Shown here: one piece after another, positions 35,177-45,147 of the stretch
Layout: the number at the start of each line of letters is the position of its first letter
How positions within the stretch are numbered: the stretch's first letter is position 1
Assembly: GCA_036555515.1 (NCBI GenBank)
Contig: DATBLC010000344.1
Span: forward strand, 1 to 64,000
Reading direction: 5' to 3'
DNA: 64,000 nucleotides
From: DATACQ01 sp036555515
Lineage (GTDB): Bacteria; Desulfobacterota; Binatia; UBA9968
Notes under the pieces: model-generated
The model's database searches: none
What the model was told of the DNA's origin: nothing
What the model saw: the letters and a program-made list of their open reading frames with translations, nothing else
Position numbers and translations under genes: made by a program

Positions 35177-35971
35177 TCAGGGATTGTAGGGATTATCCAT
35201 CGCCGCCTGCTTCATCTGCGCGTGCAAATCGACCATGGTCAGCGCGCAGTATTCCATCGAGTAGCCGGCGCGAAACTCAACGCTCTCCTGCAAAGCCCGG
35301 GTAAGCACGGTGCGGTTGAAGGCGCCGTGGCCCATCGCCTCCTCGCCGCTCTCGCCGAGCTTGTGAGTATCCATGTCCGCTTCTTCGTGCGTGGAAAAAT
35401 AAACCGCGTCTTGCTTACTGAAGCCGTAGTGCGTCGTTAACGCCGTATACCACTGGCCGGACCACAGCGACAGCGATTCTTCGAAGACATGGAGTCCCCA
35501 AAGCTCGACGATGGAGCCGTCAATGAAAATTTTGTGGCAGAAATCATTGATCGCGCGGGCGGCTGGCAAATAGGGATCTTCCAGCATTTCTCTTTTGTTG
35601 AGGCCCATCTTTTCGGCGGTCTGGAGCAGAACTAACACGTGCCCCGGCGCTCGGGGAGAAATCAATTCGTCGGCGATCTTGGCGCAAAAGGGCCCCAGGA
35701 GGTCGAAGTGGCGCACGAAAAACGGCAGATGAGTATAGTAAGAGACCGCGTTGAGGGCGTTGACCTCCAGCGAGAAATGGCCCCAGTTCTTAAAGAATTG
35801 CCGCATCACCGGCATCGGCAGTGTCCCTTCGCGCAGCTGCGTCATGAAGGCGCCTTTATGGATTTTCTCGTGGGCGTATTTGTAAAGCGTCGAATAGAGA
35901 TAATCCACGTAGGCTCGGGCCTCTTGCTCGGTGAGCCGTTCTCCCGCTCTAGGCTCCTTGGGTTTGCTCAT
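35177..35971 (-). CDS. Heme-oxygenase-fold protein (TenA/PqqC/CADD-like)
   Basis: 264-residue all-helical protein of the TenA/PqqC/CADD superfamily. Marks include FFKNWGHFSLEVN, GLHVFEESLSLWSGQW and THEEADMDTH, where His, Asp and Glu spacing recalls the diiron site of CADD-like enzymes but does not match exactly. Family roles range from thiamine salvage and PQQ cyclisation to p-aminobenzoate formation and fatty-acid oxidation, so the reaction is open. The start ATG 35971 follows GGAGGAAC; the longer version to 36049 is rejected. It is 188 bases upstream of the MobA-MoaD gene on the same strand. Confidence 0.8.
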   Translation of the reverse strand: MSKPKEPRAGERLTEQEARAYVDYLYSTLYKYAHEKIHKGAFMTQLREGTLPMPVMRQFFKNWGHFSLEVNALNAVSYYTHLPFFVRHFDLLGPFCAKIADELISPRAPGHVLVLLQTAEKMGLNKREMLEDPYLPAARAINDFCHKIFIDGSIVELWGLHVFEESLSLWSGQWYTALTTHYGFSKQDAVYFSTHEEADMDTHKLGESGEEAMGHGAFNRTVLTRALQESVEFRAGYSMEYCALTMVDLHAQMKQAAMDNPYNP

Positions 35972-36099
35972 GATGTTCCTCCAAAACGGCAAATACTGTC
36001 GCCATAGGGCTCCTTTTGATCGGCTATCATCGCCCCAAATCCTTGTCAAGTTAGCGACCGCGCGTTGGAATTAAATTCGCGCTGGGTTAAGATCGAGCC

Positions 36100-36450
36100 A
36101 TGGGGACCAAGCCGAGCAAAACGCTGGAAACCTTTCGCAATCCGCGGCCGGAGCGCGATTACGAAATCAACATGGAATGTCCCGAGTTCACCTGCGTGTG
36201 CCCGCGCACCGGGCAACCGGACTTCGCCGACATTCGCATCCGCTATGTGCCGGCTGAACTCTGCGTCGAACTCAAGTCGCTCAAGCTCTATCTCTGGTCC
36301 TATCGTAACGAAGGAGCGTTTCACGAGGCGGTGGTCAATCAGATTCTCGACGACCTGGTTCAAGCCGTTCAACCGAAATCGATGACGGTGACCGGTGATT
36401 TCAACGTGCGCGGCGGCATTCATACAACGGTCACCGCGACACATCCGTAG
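36100..36450 (+). CDS. queF: 7-cyano-7-deazaguanine reductase (QueF, type I)
   Basis: 116-residue tunnel-fold enzyme reducing preQ0 to preQ1 with NADPH in queuosine synthesis. C34 in CPRTGQPDF is the thioimide-forming catalytic Cys, D41 is in the conserved motif, and LKSLKLYLWSYRNEGAFHE is the substrate and cofactor region. Length matches the short single-domain (Bacillus-type) form. No other queuosine gene is present. The 261-base spacer to dnaB shows no clear feature. Confidence 0.95.
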   Translation: MGTKPSKTLETFRNPRPERDYEINMECPEFTCVCPRTGQPDFADIRIRYVPAELCVELKSLKLYLWSYRNEGAFHEAVVNQILDDLVQAVQPKSMTVTGDFNVRGGIHTTVTATHP

Positions 36451-36711
36451 TTCGCGGTGCGGCGCTGCCCTGACCAGCGTTGTGCACAAGCTGTTCATGG
36501 AGTGTGGTCGGATCAGGGAAAATTGCCGCCGGCCGCCAGTTTGGCCGCGTTTAGAGTTTATCAACAGCAATCCTGGCCCGAGAAAGCGAGAGATGCATCC
36601 AATATTTCTATTGATTTTGTTTCGCAATCGGTGCAAAGTTCTGCCACCAATTCATCCGCTCGGATTGTTGTCCGAGCGCAAGCAATTTAACTGATCGCCG
36701 CATTGTGAATC

Positions 36712-38088
36712 ATGGCAACTCTCGAAGATAATCTCCGCAAAGTCCCACCGCAGAACCTTGAAGCGGAATCCTCCGTGCTGGGCGGCATCCTGCTTGAGAA
36801 CGACGCGATCAACGTCGTTTTGGAAGTCTTGCGCCCGGAGGATTTTTATCGCGAGTCCCACCGTAAAATTTTCCGGGCCATGATCGAGCTTTCCGACCGC
36901 GGCGAGCCGGCGGATGTGATTACGTTGAGCGAATGCCTCAAGGCGCGCAACGGACTGGAGGCGGTGGGCGGCACTGCCTATCTGGTTTCGCTTGCTGACT
37001 TCGTGCCCACCGCGGCCAACATCGCCTACTATGCCCGCATCGTGCGCGAAAAGGCGATCTTGCGCAGCCTGATTACCTGTGCGACGGAGATTGCCACCAG
37101 GGGATACGAAGAGCAGGGCAACGTCGAAGAATTTCTCGACAGCGCTGAAAAGGTGATCTTCGATATCTCGGAAAAGAAGATAAAGGCGTCCTTTGTTTCC
37201 GTCGGCGAGATGATCAAGGACACGCTGAAGACCGTCGAGAAGCTTTATGAACGCAAAGAAATGATCACCGGCGTTTCCACGGGCTACGAAGATTTGGACA
37301 AGCTTACTGCCGGGCTTCAGCCGTCCGACTTGATCATCGTCGCTGGACGGCCCGGGATGGGGAAAACCGCGTTCGCTCTCAACGTCGCAGCCCACGCGGC
37401 GTTCAATGGCACCGGCGCCGCGGTTTTCTCGCTGGAAATGGCCAGGGAGCAGTTGGTTCTGCGCATGCTTTGTTCCGAGGCGCGCGTCAACAGCTCTAAG
37501 GTGCGTTCTGGTTACCTAGGCGAGCGAGATTTCCCGCTGCTCGCCAAAGCGGCCGGCAAACTGCACGACGCGCCGATCTACATCGACGACACGCCGGCGA
37601 TATCGGTGCTCGAGCTGCGCGCCAAGGCGCGCCGCCTGGTGCGCGACCGGTCGAAGAAAATTGGTCTGGTAGTAGTCGATTACTTGCAGCTGATGCGCGG
37701 CATGGGAACGGCAGCCAACCGTGAACAGGAAATTTCCGAAATCTCGCGCTCTCTGAAAGCACTGGCCAAGGAATTGAACGTGCCGATCATCGCGCTTTCG
37801 CAGCTCAACCGCCGCGTCGAGGATCGCGGCGACCGCCGCCCGCAAATGTCGGATTTGCGCGAATCCGGCGCCATCGAGCAGGACGCCGACGTGATCATGT
37901 TTATTTACCGCGAAGAGGTCTACAATAAAAGTGACGACAGCAAGAAAGGCGTCGCCGAAGTCATCGTGGCCAAGCAACGAAACGGCCCCACCGACACGGT
38001 CAACCTGACGTTTCTCGGCGAATACACCCGCTTTGAGAACTATACCGCGCGCGATGAATACGGCTACGAAGAGCTGGAAGAGGCGTAG
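36712..38088 (+). CDS. dnaB: Replicative DNA helicase DnaB
   Basis: 458-residue hexameric 5'-3' helicase that unwinds the fork. An N-terminal helical DnaB_N domain starts PPQNLEAESSVLGGIL, then the RecA-like domain with Walker A GRPGMGKTA, Walker B LVVVDYLQLM and the arginine-finger region around GPTDTVNLTF. Complete and inteinless. No replication origin or DnaC-like loader is near. Confidence 0.97.
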   Translation: MATLEDNLRKVPPQNLEAESSVLGGILLENDAINVVLEVLRPEDFYRESHRKIFRAMIELSDRGEPADVITLSECLKARNGLEAVGGTAYLVSLADFVPTAANIAYYARIVREKAILRSLITCATEIATRGYEEQGNVEEFLDSAEKVIFDISEKKIKASFVSVGEMIKDTLKTVEKLYERKEMITGVSTGYEDLDKLTAGLQPSDLIIVAGRPGMGKTAFALNVAAHAAFNGTGAAVFSLEMAREQLVLRMLCSEARVNSSKVRSGYLGERDFPLLAKAAGKLHDAPIYIDDTPAISVLELRAKARRLVRDRSKKIGLVVVDYLQLMRGMGTAANREQEISEISRSLKALAKELNVPIIALSQLNRRVEDRGDRRPQMSDLRESGAIEQDADVIMFIYREEVYNKSDDSKKGVAEVIVAKQRNGPTDTVNLTFLGEYTRFENYTARDEYGYEELEEA

Positions 38089-38247
38089 ATGTTAGAGTTA
38101 AACGGGCGCTTTCAGCGATTGGTTTGAAGCGCGGAGTCAGGCTTTATTGCAGAGGTGGCAGGCGGTGATGATCCGATGAGAAAATTTGCTGCTTGGCATT
38201 GCGATAGTAACGTTAGCGGAAAATTCGCGGTGTAAACTATGCGCCCG

Positions 38248-39768
38248 CTACTCGGAAAATTCCCCGGGAACGCCCGTCCAGGCCTTCGCCAGCCCTCTCC
38301 CGCGGGTTAGCAGAGGGAAGACTAGGAGTAGCGCGGCGGCGAGAATGAAGCCGGCCGAGATGGGCTTTTCGATAAAGATGGTAAAGCTCCCGGCGGACAG
38401 AATCAAAGATTGACGCAGGGCCTCCTCCATCATCGGCCCGATGACCATTGCCAGGATCAATGGCGCCGCCTCGTAGTCGAACTTCCTCAAGAGATATCCG
38501 AGGATACCGAAGGCCCACATCACCACCCCGTCTCCGACATTATTGCTGACGCTGTAGGAACCGATAAGGCAAAACAGCAGGATGAAAGGGAAGAGGCGAG
38601 CATAGTGCACGCGGAGCAGCCGCGTCCAGATGCCGATCAGCGGGAGATTGAGAACCAGCAGCATGGCGTTGCCGATATACATGCTGACGATAGTTCCCCA
38701 AAATAGATCCGGCGCGCGCTGGACGAGCAGCGGCCCGGGCTGGAGCCCATGGATCATCAGTGCGCCCAGTAGGATGGCCATCACCGGGTTTGCTGGGATT
38801 CCCAGAGTGAGAAGCGGGATAAAAGCTCCTCCTGCCGCCGCATTATTGGCCGCTTCAGGTCCCGCCACCCCTTCAATTGCCCCATTACCAAACTTCTCAG
38901 GGTGCTTGGAGACTCTCTTCTCGGTGGCGTAGGAGGCCAACGACGCAATGATTGCGCCCGCCCCCGGTAGGATTCCGAGAAAGAAACCAAGCAGCGATCC
39001 TCTGAGGATGGGCATCGCGGAAAGCTTCCACTGCTCGCGGTTCGGGAGAAGCCCGCCGGCCGGCGCAGCATAGACGGTGCGCTCTTTAGCCAATTGTTCC
39101 AGATTGAGCAGAACCTCGGAAATCCCAAACAGCCCCATGATTACTGGCACCAAGCCCAGGCCGTCCATCAGGGTTTGAATCCCGAAGGTGAAGCGGTAAC
39201 GCCCGCTGATCGAGTCTACCCCCACGCTGCCGAGGAGAACCCCCACCAGAGCCATCATCAGCGCCTTCACCATCGACCCTTGGGTAAAATAGGTAACCAG
39301 CGTGGTGCCGAGCACCATCAAAGAAAAGTACTCTGGCGGTCCAAAGCTCAAGGTAACTTTCACCAGAAGCGGCGCGAGCAACGTGAGGAGGATTATGCTT
39401 AGTGTGCCGGCGATAAAAGAGCCGAAGGCGGCAATGCCCAGCGCGGGACCCGCTCGTCCCTGGCGCGCCATGGCATGGCCGTCTAGACAGGTGACGACCG
39501 ACGCTGCTTCGCCGGGAATATTGACGAGGATGGAAGTTGTCGAGCCACCGTACATGGCGCCATAATAGATCCCTGCCAGCATGATGATGGAGGACACGGG
39601 CGAGAGCGCGAAGGTGGACGGTAGCAGGAGGGCGATGGCCGCGGCAGGTCCCAGGCCGGGAAGTACGCCTACCAGCGTGCCGATAAAGACGCCAATGAAA
39701 CAATAGAGGAGATTTATGGGGTGGATCGCAACCTGAAACCCGTTGAGAACACCCTGAATGATCTCCAT
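38248..39768 (-). CDS. tctA: Tripartite tricarboxylate transporter, large membrane subunit TctA
   Basis: 506-residue multi-pass permease of the TTT family. The family motif GVLPGLGPAAAIALLLP near the start and a second copy-like GILPGAGAIIASLASY mark the two halves. Works with TctB and the periplasmic TctC to import carboxylates with an ion gradient. It is last in the tctCBA operon, three bases after tctB. Confidence 0.95.
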   Translation of the reverse strand: MEIIQGVLNGFQVAIHPINLLYCFIGVFIGTLVGVLPGLGPAAAIALLLPSTFALSPVSSIIMLAGIYYGAMYGGSTTSILVNIPGEAASVVTCLDGHAMARQGRAGPALGIAAFGSFIAGTLSIILLTLLAPLLVKVTLSFGPPEYFSLMVLGTTLVTYFTQGSMVKALMMALVGVLLGSVGVDSISGRYRFTFGIQTLMDGLGLVPVIMGLFGISEVLLNLEQLAKERTVYAAPAGGLLPNREQWKLSAMPILRGSLLGFFLGILPGAGAIIASLASYATEKRVSKHPEKFGNGAIEGVAGPEAANNAAAGGAFIPLLTLGIPANPVMAILLGALMIHGLQPGPLLVQRAPDLFWGTIVSMYIGNAMLLVLNLPLIGIWTRLLRVHYARLFPFILLFCLIGSYSVSNNVGDGVVMWAFGILGYLLRKFDYEAAPLILAMVIGPMMEEALRQSLILSAGSFTIFIEKPISAGFILAAALLLVFPLLTRGRGLAKAWTGVPGEFSE

Positions 39769-39771
39769 AAA

Positions 39772-40212
39772 TCATAGTCCGAAAAGACCGCGCGGAAGCT
39801 GCACCTTCAGCCATAGCCGGAAGAGCGCATAGGCAAACGTCGTGGCGACCGCAGCCCACGCACAGCACTGGATCCAGCCAGTTATTCCGACGCGAAAAAG
39901 CAACAGAAGAAAGAAGAACGTGACGAGCAAAAAGCCGACCGTTTCCAGGAGCAGGAGATAGGACAGTAGCGCGGCGAGAACCACCAGAAGTGCGGCCCAT
40001 GGAATCGCGCCGGACCCGAACTGGTGGCGGGACTTGAGCGAGCGCACAAGCAGTAACAAAGAGAGCATTCCGAGGAGCAGTCCGCCCCAGAACGGGAAGA
40101 AGCCTGGTCCCGGCGCGCGAAGAGTGCCGAGTCTTAGATTGGTGAAGCCCTCGAGGCAAATAAGCACAGCGATGGCGAGCCAGAAAAGACTGCTGGTCAA
40201 ATCTCTCGACAT
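39772..40212 (-). CDS. tctB: Tripartite tricarboxylate transporter, small membrane subunit TctB
   Basis: 146 residues with four hydrophobic helices, the expected size and topology for TctB. The opening SLFWLAIAVLICLEGFTNLRLG and RAPGPGFFPFWGG match the family (the 'PGPGFFP' motif). Its place between tctC and tctA, with gaps of six and three bases, confirms the call. Confidence 0.92.
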   Translation of the reverse strand: MSRDLTSSLFWLAIAVLICLEGFTNLRLGTLRAPGPGFFPFWGGLLLGMLSLLLLVRSLKSRHQFGSGAIPWAALLVVLAALLSYLLLLETVGFLLVTFFFLLLLFRVGITGWIQCCAWAAVATTFAYALFRLWLKVQLPRGLFGL

Positions 40213-40218
40213 AGAGAT

Positions 40219-41184
40219 TTACTTGATCAGTCCGGCCTTCTTGGCGATCTCTTCCACGGTGCGATGCTCTTCGCGTATTTCAGCGAAGAGTTTGTCAGGA
40301 GGCAGATAGTCTTGGACTATGCCCAACGCGGCGAGCTTCGCGCCGATCACTGGATTCTTCACCACCTTTTCAATGGCGGGAATCAGTGCCTTTGTTACCT
40401 CGCCCGGTACTCCAGCCGGGGCGAAAAAGGCCAACCAGACTCCGAGAAGATTTTGCCGGTGACCGAGTTGGGTCAGGGTTGGGATGTCGGCAAACTCAGG
40501 GAACTTGCTCGATATGACGATTCCCCGCATCGTTCCCCCTTTAAGGTGGCTGCTCAATGCGCCCAGCGCTAGCACGACGCCCTCCACGTGGCCGCCGAGC
40601 AGCGCGGTTATGCCCGGCGCGGCGCCCTTGAACGGCACCATGATGAGGCCCGCTCCGGTGAGCGAATTGATGATCTCGACGGTAAAATGGCCGACAGATC
40701 CCGCCCCTGCGGTGGCCAGCCGCACTTTGCCTGGATTCTTTTTTGCAAACTCCACTATTTCGTTGAAACTCTTGTACGGAGCGTCCTGCCGCACCGCAAG
40801 GAGTATGGGCGTCCGCGTGGCCAATCCCAGCGGCGTGAGATCCTTGAACGGATCGTAGGGAACGGACTCGGGGGTGAGAACGCGGTTGTAGCTCAGCGCG
40901 GCATTGTTAGTGATGAGGAGCGTGTAGCCGTCTTTCTTCGCTTTGACCACGCTGTCGGTTCCCAGCGTTCCCCCGGCTCCGGGTTTGTTCGCGACCACGA
41001 TCGGGACCTTGAGCAACTTCGATAGCTCGTCGGCCATGGTGCGCCCCGCGACGTCGCTTGCGTCTCCCGGCGCAAGAGGAATCACGAGAGTGATGGCGTT
41101 GCTGGGATAACTCTGGGCACAAAGATGGGTAGTGCTTGGGAAAAACAACGCCATGGACAGCAGACCCGAGATACGACGCATCAT
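40219..41184 (-). CDS. tctC: TctC/Bug-family periplasmic substrate-binding protein
   Basis: 321 residues, a periplasmic binding protein that hands a carboxylate to TctAB. After a cleavable-looking signal (MRRISGLLSMALFFP... ending near CAQS) come the family marks YPSNAITLVIPLAPG, ANKPGAGGTLG and GAGSVGHFT. The ATG at 41184 stands behind AGGAGGGG; a second ATG follows directly. Bug proteins bind varied dicarboxylates and aromatic acids; the ligand is not readable. Confidence 0.93.
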   Translation of the reverse strand: MMRRISGLLSMALFFPSTTHLCAQSYPSNAITLVIPLAPGDASDVAGRTMADELSKLLKVPIVVANKPGAGGTLGTDSVVKAKKDGYTLLITNNAALSYNRVLTPESVPYDPFKDLTPLGLATRTPILLAVRQDAPYKSFNEIVEFAKKNPGKVRLATAGAGSVGHFTVEIINSLTGAGLIMVPFKGAAPGITALLGGHVEGVVLALGALSSHLKGGTMRGIVISSKFPEFADIPTLTQLGHRQNLLGVWLAFFAPAGVPGEVTKALIPAIEKVVKNPVIGAKLAALGIVQDYLPPDKLFAEIREEHRTVEEIAKKAGLIK

Positions 41185-41286
41185 GTCGCCCCTCCTGATG
41201 TGAAGTTTCTGCCGAATCAAGTGGGCGCATGCTAGTGGACACTCCCATCGGGTGTCAAGCGTAATGGCACGTGTGAATAAACCGGG

Positions 41287-43755
41287 CTAGCGTCTGAACA
41301 AACCCTCCAAACCTCTGCGAATCAGGTCTTCGGCCGGGGCTCGTTTTTTTTTCTTGTCATCGGCGGGCGCGTCATCCTTCGGCGCGGTGGTTTCCCTTCC
41401 GCCAAAGAAACGATTTTGCAGTTCCTCAGCCCCCTTTCGGAAAAATCCGCGTTGCACCATCTGCCCGAGATAATTTATGTCGGGCTTGGGTTTCACGTTG
41501 GGCATTCGTCCAGATAAAACGAACGGCACCTCGAGCTGGCCTTGATCGTTCAAAAGATACTTCGTTTCCCGCGCCGACTGGGCAAGATCGGCGGACAGCG
41601 GCCGTGAAAAATTTATCGTGGCACGAAAATCGATCTTACGATCAAAATCCGCCCAACCTTTTCCCTGTACGATGAAATCGGCGGCGGACATGCGCAGGTT
41701 TTTGACATTCGTGCGGCCGTCCGCCAGATCGAAGCTCGCTCTTAATTCCTTGAACTCCGTGTCCTTCGCGGCAAACGTTTCCGGATACTTCCTGCGCAGT
41801 GCCGGACTGATCATGTTGGTCAGTCCGGGTATACCGGTGATGCCCGTGAGCGCGCCTTCGGCGATGTTGAAATTGAGCAATGCGCCCTGCACCACCTCGG
41901 CTTCGCCTTGACCGCGCAAATTCGGTTTAATCTCGTCCCAGCTCTTACCGTTGCCCGAGAGCTTCATATCGGCGTTCATCCGTCCACGGATATCGCGCTC
42001 GGCTTTCGTATCGAGAGCGGCATAGAGTTCCTTGACATCGATGCCCTGCACTCTCGACGCCACGGCGAAACGCGGCACCGGATCTTTGAACGCGTACTCG
42101 CCCTCTAATTGCACGGAGCCGCTCAAGGCATTGACCCGAAGGCTCTGGACGTTGGCGACTTTGTCCGCCAAGGAAAGCGTCGCATCGAGACCCTTGTATG
42201 CGACATTGTAGAGCGTTCCATCCGCCGAGCTGAGTTTTCCTCGATACACCATGTTGTCGCCGGCCATGATGAACTGCCCCTCGCTGCGCAAGTTTCGGAT
42301 GACGTCCGCTTTGCGTTCCTCGGCGAGAGACGATTTGTAATCCGCCGGGTAAAGCTCCGCGGTAGACATCTTGTAAGACAGGGTCAACGGCGAGAATTTC
42401 TCTACCGCCGCCGCGAGGCGAATCCTGGACTTTCCCAGGCTCAAGCTCATATCGCTGATGTCGGCCCTCTGGCCTGTGAATTGAATGCTTGTGTCGAGGT
42501 TCTCGATCGGTCTGGGAAACTCGGGAGGTTTGGCGCTGGCATTTTTCAACCTCAGCGTGCCCTGAAGTTGTGGCGCGGCGCCTTTGCCGACTTTTCCGCC
42601 CACCTTCATTCGCACTTCCATCGTGCCCGCTAGCTGGTAGCTCGCGACGGCGGGAATAATTTTGTCCCAGCCTTCTAAAGAAGCGGGCTTGGAATCGACG
42701 GAGAGGTTGAGTGCCGGGCTGTCGCCTAGCCGAACGTCTCCCGCACTTGCCAGCTCCAAGGTGTGGAGCTTGAGAAGACCTTTGCGAATGTTCACCCGGC
42801 CCCCGGCGTAGCGCGCATCGGCGCTCAACGTCAAAGGAATACCTGGTGCCTTTTGAAAGGTCTTCCCGTAACGCAGAGCGCCCTCGGTGCCAACGATCTC
42901 GCCGTTTACCGCGAGGTCCTGGAGCGTTCCCTTAAATCTAAGACCCTTGACGCGAAACACGCCCGCGAGATCCAACTCCTTGGGCAGAGCGTTTAACAAC
43001 CTCGGCGCCGCCGCTTTCAATCGCGTCATATCGAGCGGATCGAAGTGGATTTCACCGTCCAACGGTAAGCGGCTGAAGTCACCGTCGGAGCTGAGAGGGC
43101 CTACCTTGCTCGTCAGTTCAAGGTTTTGCTTGTCGGCGAAAACCGCGCCGGCAAGCTTAACGGAAAAGGGCTTCGCGAAATCGAAATCTTCTACCTTGAG
43201 GTCGATTTGCCGTAGCCGCAAGTCTGTCGCTTCTTTGCGGTCGATAAAGTGTATGTCGCCGCCGGAGATATCGACCAACGAAACGAGGAATGCGGGCGGA
43301 CTTTTTTCTTTCGGCTCGGGCGATTTCTTTTCCCTTTCGGTCGCCTTTTTCTTTTGCTTGTCGTTGTTCCCGACGCTGGAAAAATTGAAATTACCCTGCG
43401 CGTTACGAATGACGCGGATTACCGGATCGTGGAGGATCACTCGTTTGATCCGCGCCTCCTTTTTCAACAAAGGCCAGAATTTGAGGTTGACCTGAAGATC
43501 CTTCGCGCGCACGAAGTCGCCGGAGGCGTAATCCGGATCGTCCGCCATGGCGAAGTTTGTGAGTCGCACGCCGATGCCGCCGATTAGCGTCGCCTCCACC
43601 TCGTTCACTGATATCTTTCGCCCGAGGGCCTGTTCGGCTTGACGGAGAAGATAATCTTTGTTGCGCGCAATCAGAGAATTGACACTGAGCAAGCCCACGA
43701 TCGCAAGGGCAACAAGAGAAAATAATACGACGCCGGCTATGATCCACTTCCGCAT
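41287..43755 (-). CDS. AsmA family protein
   Basis: 822 residues. One N-terminal membrane helix (residues 4-28) leads to the AsmA N-terminal domain (GRKISVNEVEATLIGGIGVRL is present in part), a Lys-rich low-complexity stretch near 130-155, then long beta-rich repeats in the periplasm and the AsmA_2 C-terminal region. Relatives (AsmA, TamB, YhdP) form bridge-like grooves thought to carry phospholipid between membranes. The final 60 residues are Lys/Asp-rich. Single gene, no evident operon. Confidence 0.9.
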   Translation of the reverse strand: MRKWIIAGVVLFSLVALAIVGLLSVNSLIARNKDYLLRQAEQALGRKISVNEVEATLIGGIGVRLTNFAMADDPDYASGDFVRAKDLQVNLKFWPLLKKEARIKRVILHDPVIRVIRNAQGNFNFSSVGNNDKQKKKATEREKKSPEPKEKSPPAFLVSLVDISGGDIHFIDRKEATDLRLRQIDLKVEDFDFAKPFSVKLAGAVFADKQNLELTSKVGPLSSDGDFSRLPLDGEIHFDPLDMTRLKAAAPRLLNALPKELDLAGVFRVKGLRFKGTLQDLAVNGEIVGTEGALRYGKTFQKAPGIPLTLSADARYAGGRVNIRKGLLKLHTLELASAGDVRLGDSPALNLSVDSKPASLEGWDKIIPAVASYQLAGTMEVRMKVGGKVGKGAAPQLQGTLRLKNASAKPPEFPRPIENLDTSIQFTGQRADISDMSLSLGKSRIRLAAAVEKFSPLTLSYKMSTAELYPADYKSSLAEERKADVIRNLRSEGQFIMAGDNMVYRGKLSSADGTLYNVAYKGLDATLSLADKVANVQSLRVNALSGSVQLEGEYAFKDPVPRFAVASRVQGIDVKELYAALDTKAERDIRGRMNADMKLSGNGKSWDEIKPNLRGQGEAEVVQGALLNFNIAEGALTGITGIPGLTNMISPALRRKYPETFAAKDTEFKELRASFDLADGRTNVKNLRMSAADFIVQGKGWADFDRKIDFRATINFSRPLSADLAQSARETKYLLNDQGQLEVPFVLSGRMPNVKPKPDINYLGQMVQRGFFRKGAEELQNRFFGGRETTAPKDDAPADDKKKKRAPAEDLIRRGLEGLFRR

Positions 43756-44041
43756 GTCAGCCCTCCTCGATAAGAAACCACGCGCTGTGTTCGACCATCG
43801 CAGCGCCGCCCTAAGGCGAATGGCCAGAGACAGGCATGAAAGAGACCGTGGAAGTCGAAGTTAAACTGACTTCTTTTGCTATGAAAAGTTTAACGGCATA
43901 ACCCCTCCGGTTCAACCTCCGGGTTCGTACTGTTACACTGGATCGTTGAATGTCCATAAATATCGCAACCTTGCCGTCCAGAGTATACAAATCATGGCTT
44001 TACGGTACCGGCAAGAATTTCAGCGAAGAAGTTGGCAACTG

Positions 44042-44271
44042 TTACCGACGCACTGCCGCATCCTGCGCGTCGTATGAACTCTTGGCCGTGGCGATCACCA
44101 GGCCGGGAACGAGAGCAGCCATAGTCGCGATCAGCCCCATGCCAGCTTTATGACATCCTTGGAGTCCTCCGTGAGATGATGTTCGGGCATAACTGCGCGG
44201 AGGAACATTCCAAGCAGCGCGCCGCCGAACACACACGCGAATACAATCAAGGCGATTTTAGTCGGGATCAT
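44042..44271 (-). pseudogene. DUF4239 membrane protein remnant, frameshifted
   Basis: The first 46 codons (from ATG 44271) give ALIVFACVFGGALLGMFLRA and PEHHLTEDSKDVIKL, then a one-base slip near 44150 moves to another frame that continues MGLIATMAALVPGLVIATAK and stops at 44042. Joined, it matches my memory of the N-terminal 75 residues of DUF4239 proteins, which are normally about 250 long. The rest is missing. The gap from 43756 to here contains nothing else I can support. Confidence 0.6.
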
Positions 44272-44324
44272 GAGTGAACTGTCGGCTCTGGGTATCCCGG
44301 AACCCGTAATTACGAGCCGCAAAA

Positions 44325-44537
44325 TCAGCAGGAATATCCGCCAACAAGCCGCGCCTTGTCAATCTCTACTCCCGACAAACGCTCTCCCTGCACCGGGTAT
44401 CCAGATATCACCCTGCGGTGTAGCACGGTAGCGATCACAAAAATTCCCGCCCAAGAAAACAAACTCGCCCATTGAAGAGCAACGTCAGAGCCGATCAGTG
44501 GAGACTCGGATAAGCCTTCATTACCTGGTTGCGCCAT
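44325..44537 (-). CDS. Possible small membrane protein after MaoC
   Basis: 70 codons overlapping the 3' end of the MaoC gene by 17 bases, with one hydrophobic helix (WASLFSWAGIFVIATVLH). No ribosome site is obvious and no family is recognised. It stands between MaoC and a decayed gene, so it could be spurious or part of that decay. Confidence 0.25.
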   Translation of the reverse strand: MAQPGNEGLSESPLIGSDVALQWASLFSWAGIFVIATVLHRRVISGYPVQGERLSGVEIDKARLVGGYSC

Positions 44538-45009
44538 GCTTCCGAACTCGCACGAAGTTCACCATCTTCATGCTCATCACCACTTCGTGTTTTTGATTCA
44601 GGACCTCGATAAAAGTCCGCACGATGCCGCGATCGGGGCGGGATTCGGAGCGGCGGGATTCCAAAATAGTTGCGCGGACCGACAATCGATCGCCGGGACA
44701 GACGGGTTTGTCCCAGCGCAATTCATCGCCGCCCGGCGAGCCGAGGTTGGCGACCTTGGAAAGGTAATTCTCCGTATAGACGCGCATCATCAGGGCGGCG
44801 GTGTGCCAGCCGCTGGCGATCAAGCCGCCATAGATGCTCTTTTTCGCAGCTTCCTTGTCAACGTGATAAGAGAGAGGTACGTAACGTTTGCCGAACTCAA
44901 GCACCTCTTCTTCGTCAACATCGATGGAACCAAATTCATGCACGGCTCCCGGGACGTAATCCTCAAAGTAGCGATCCTCGGGCGGATGGGCGAAACCGGA
45001 ACTGCGCAT
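44521..45009 (-). CDS. MaoC-like hot-dog fold dehydratase
   Basis: 162 residues. FEDYVPGAVHEFGS, FGKRYVPLSYHVDKEAAKKS and GGLIASGWHTAALMMR follow the R-hydratase/MaoC pattern, including the His used with the oxyanion site; the typical Asp-x5-His is modified (YVPLSYHVD). Such enzymes hydrate enoyl-CoA substrates. ATG 45009 is the start that begins just before the family region; no strong ribosome site is visible. Substrate unknown; it is not next to other fatty-acid genes. Confidence 0.88.
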   Translation of the reverse strand: MRSSGFAHPPEDRYFEDYVPGAVHEFGSIDVDEEEVLEFGKRYVPLSYHVDKEAAKKSIYGGLIASGWHTAALMMRVYTENYLSKVANLGSPGGDELRWDKPVCPGDRLSVRATILESRRSESRPDRGIVRTFIEVLNQKHEVVMSMKMVNFVRVRKHGATR

Positions 45010-45147
45010 AGACTTTAATTTACTACAGAATATCACCAAGAAGGCACGCCAAATAAGACGTTCAAGAAGTTCAAAACGTCCGGATGTTCGACGGCTTGAA
45101 CTGAACCCGATGCAAACAGCTCATTTGCTCACTGTGGGTTAATTTTC

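Noticed and set aside
39086..40159. 357-codon open frame overlapping tctA and tctB on the same strand
   Set aside because: The overlapped genes have clear family motifs and correct spacing; this frame is rich in Arg/Ser/Pro as expected of a shadow.
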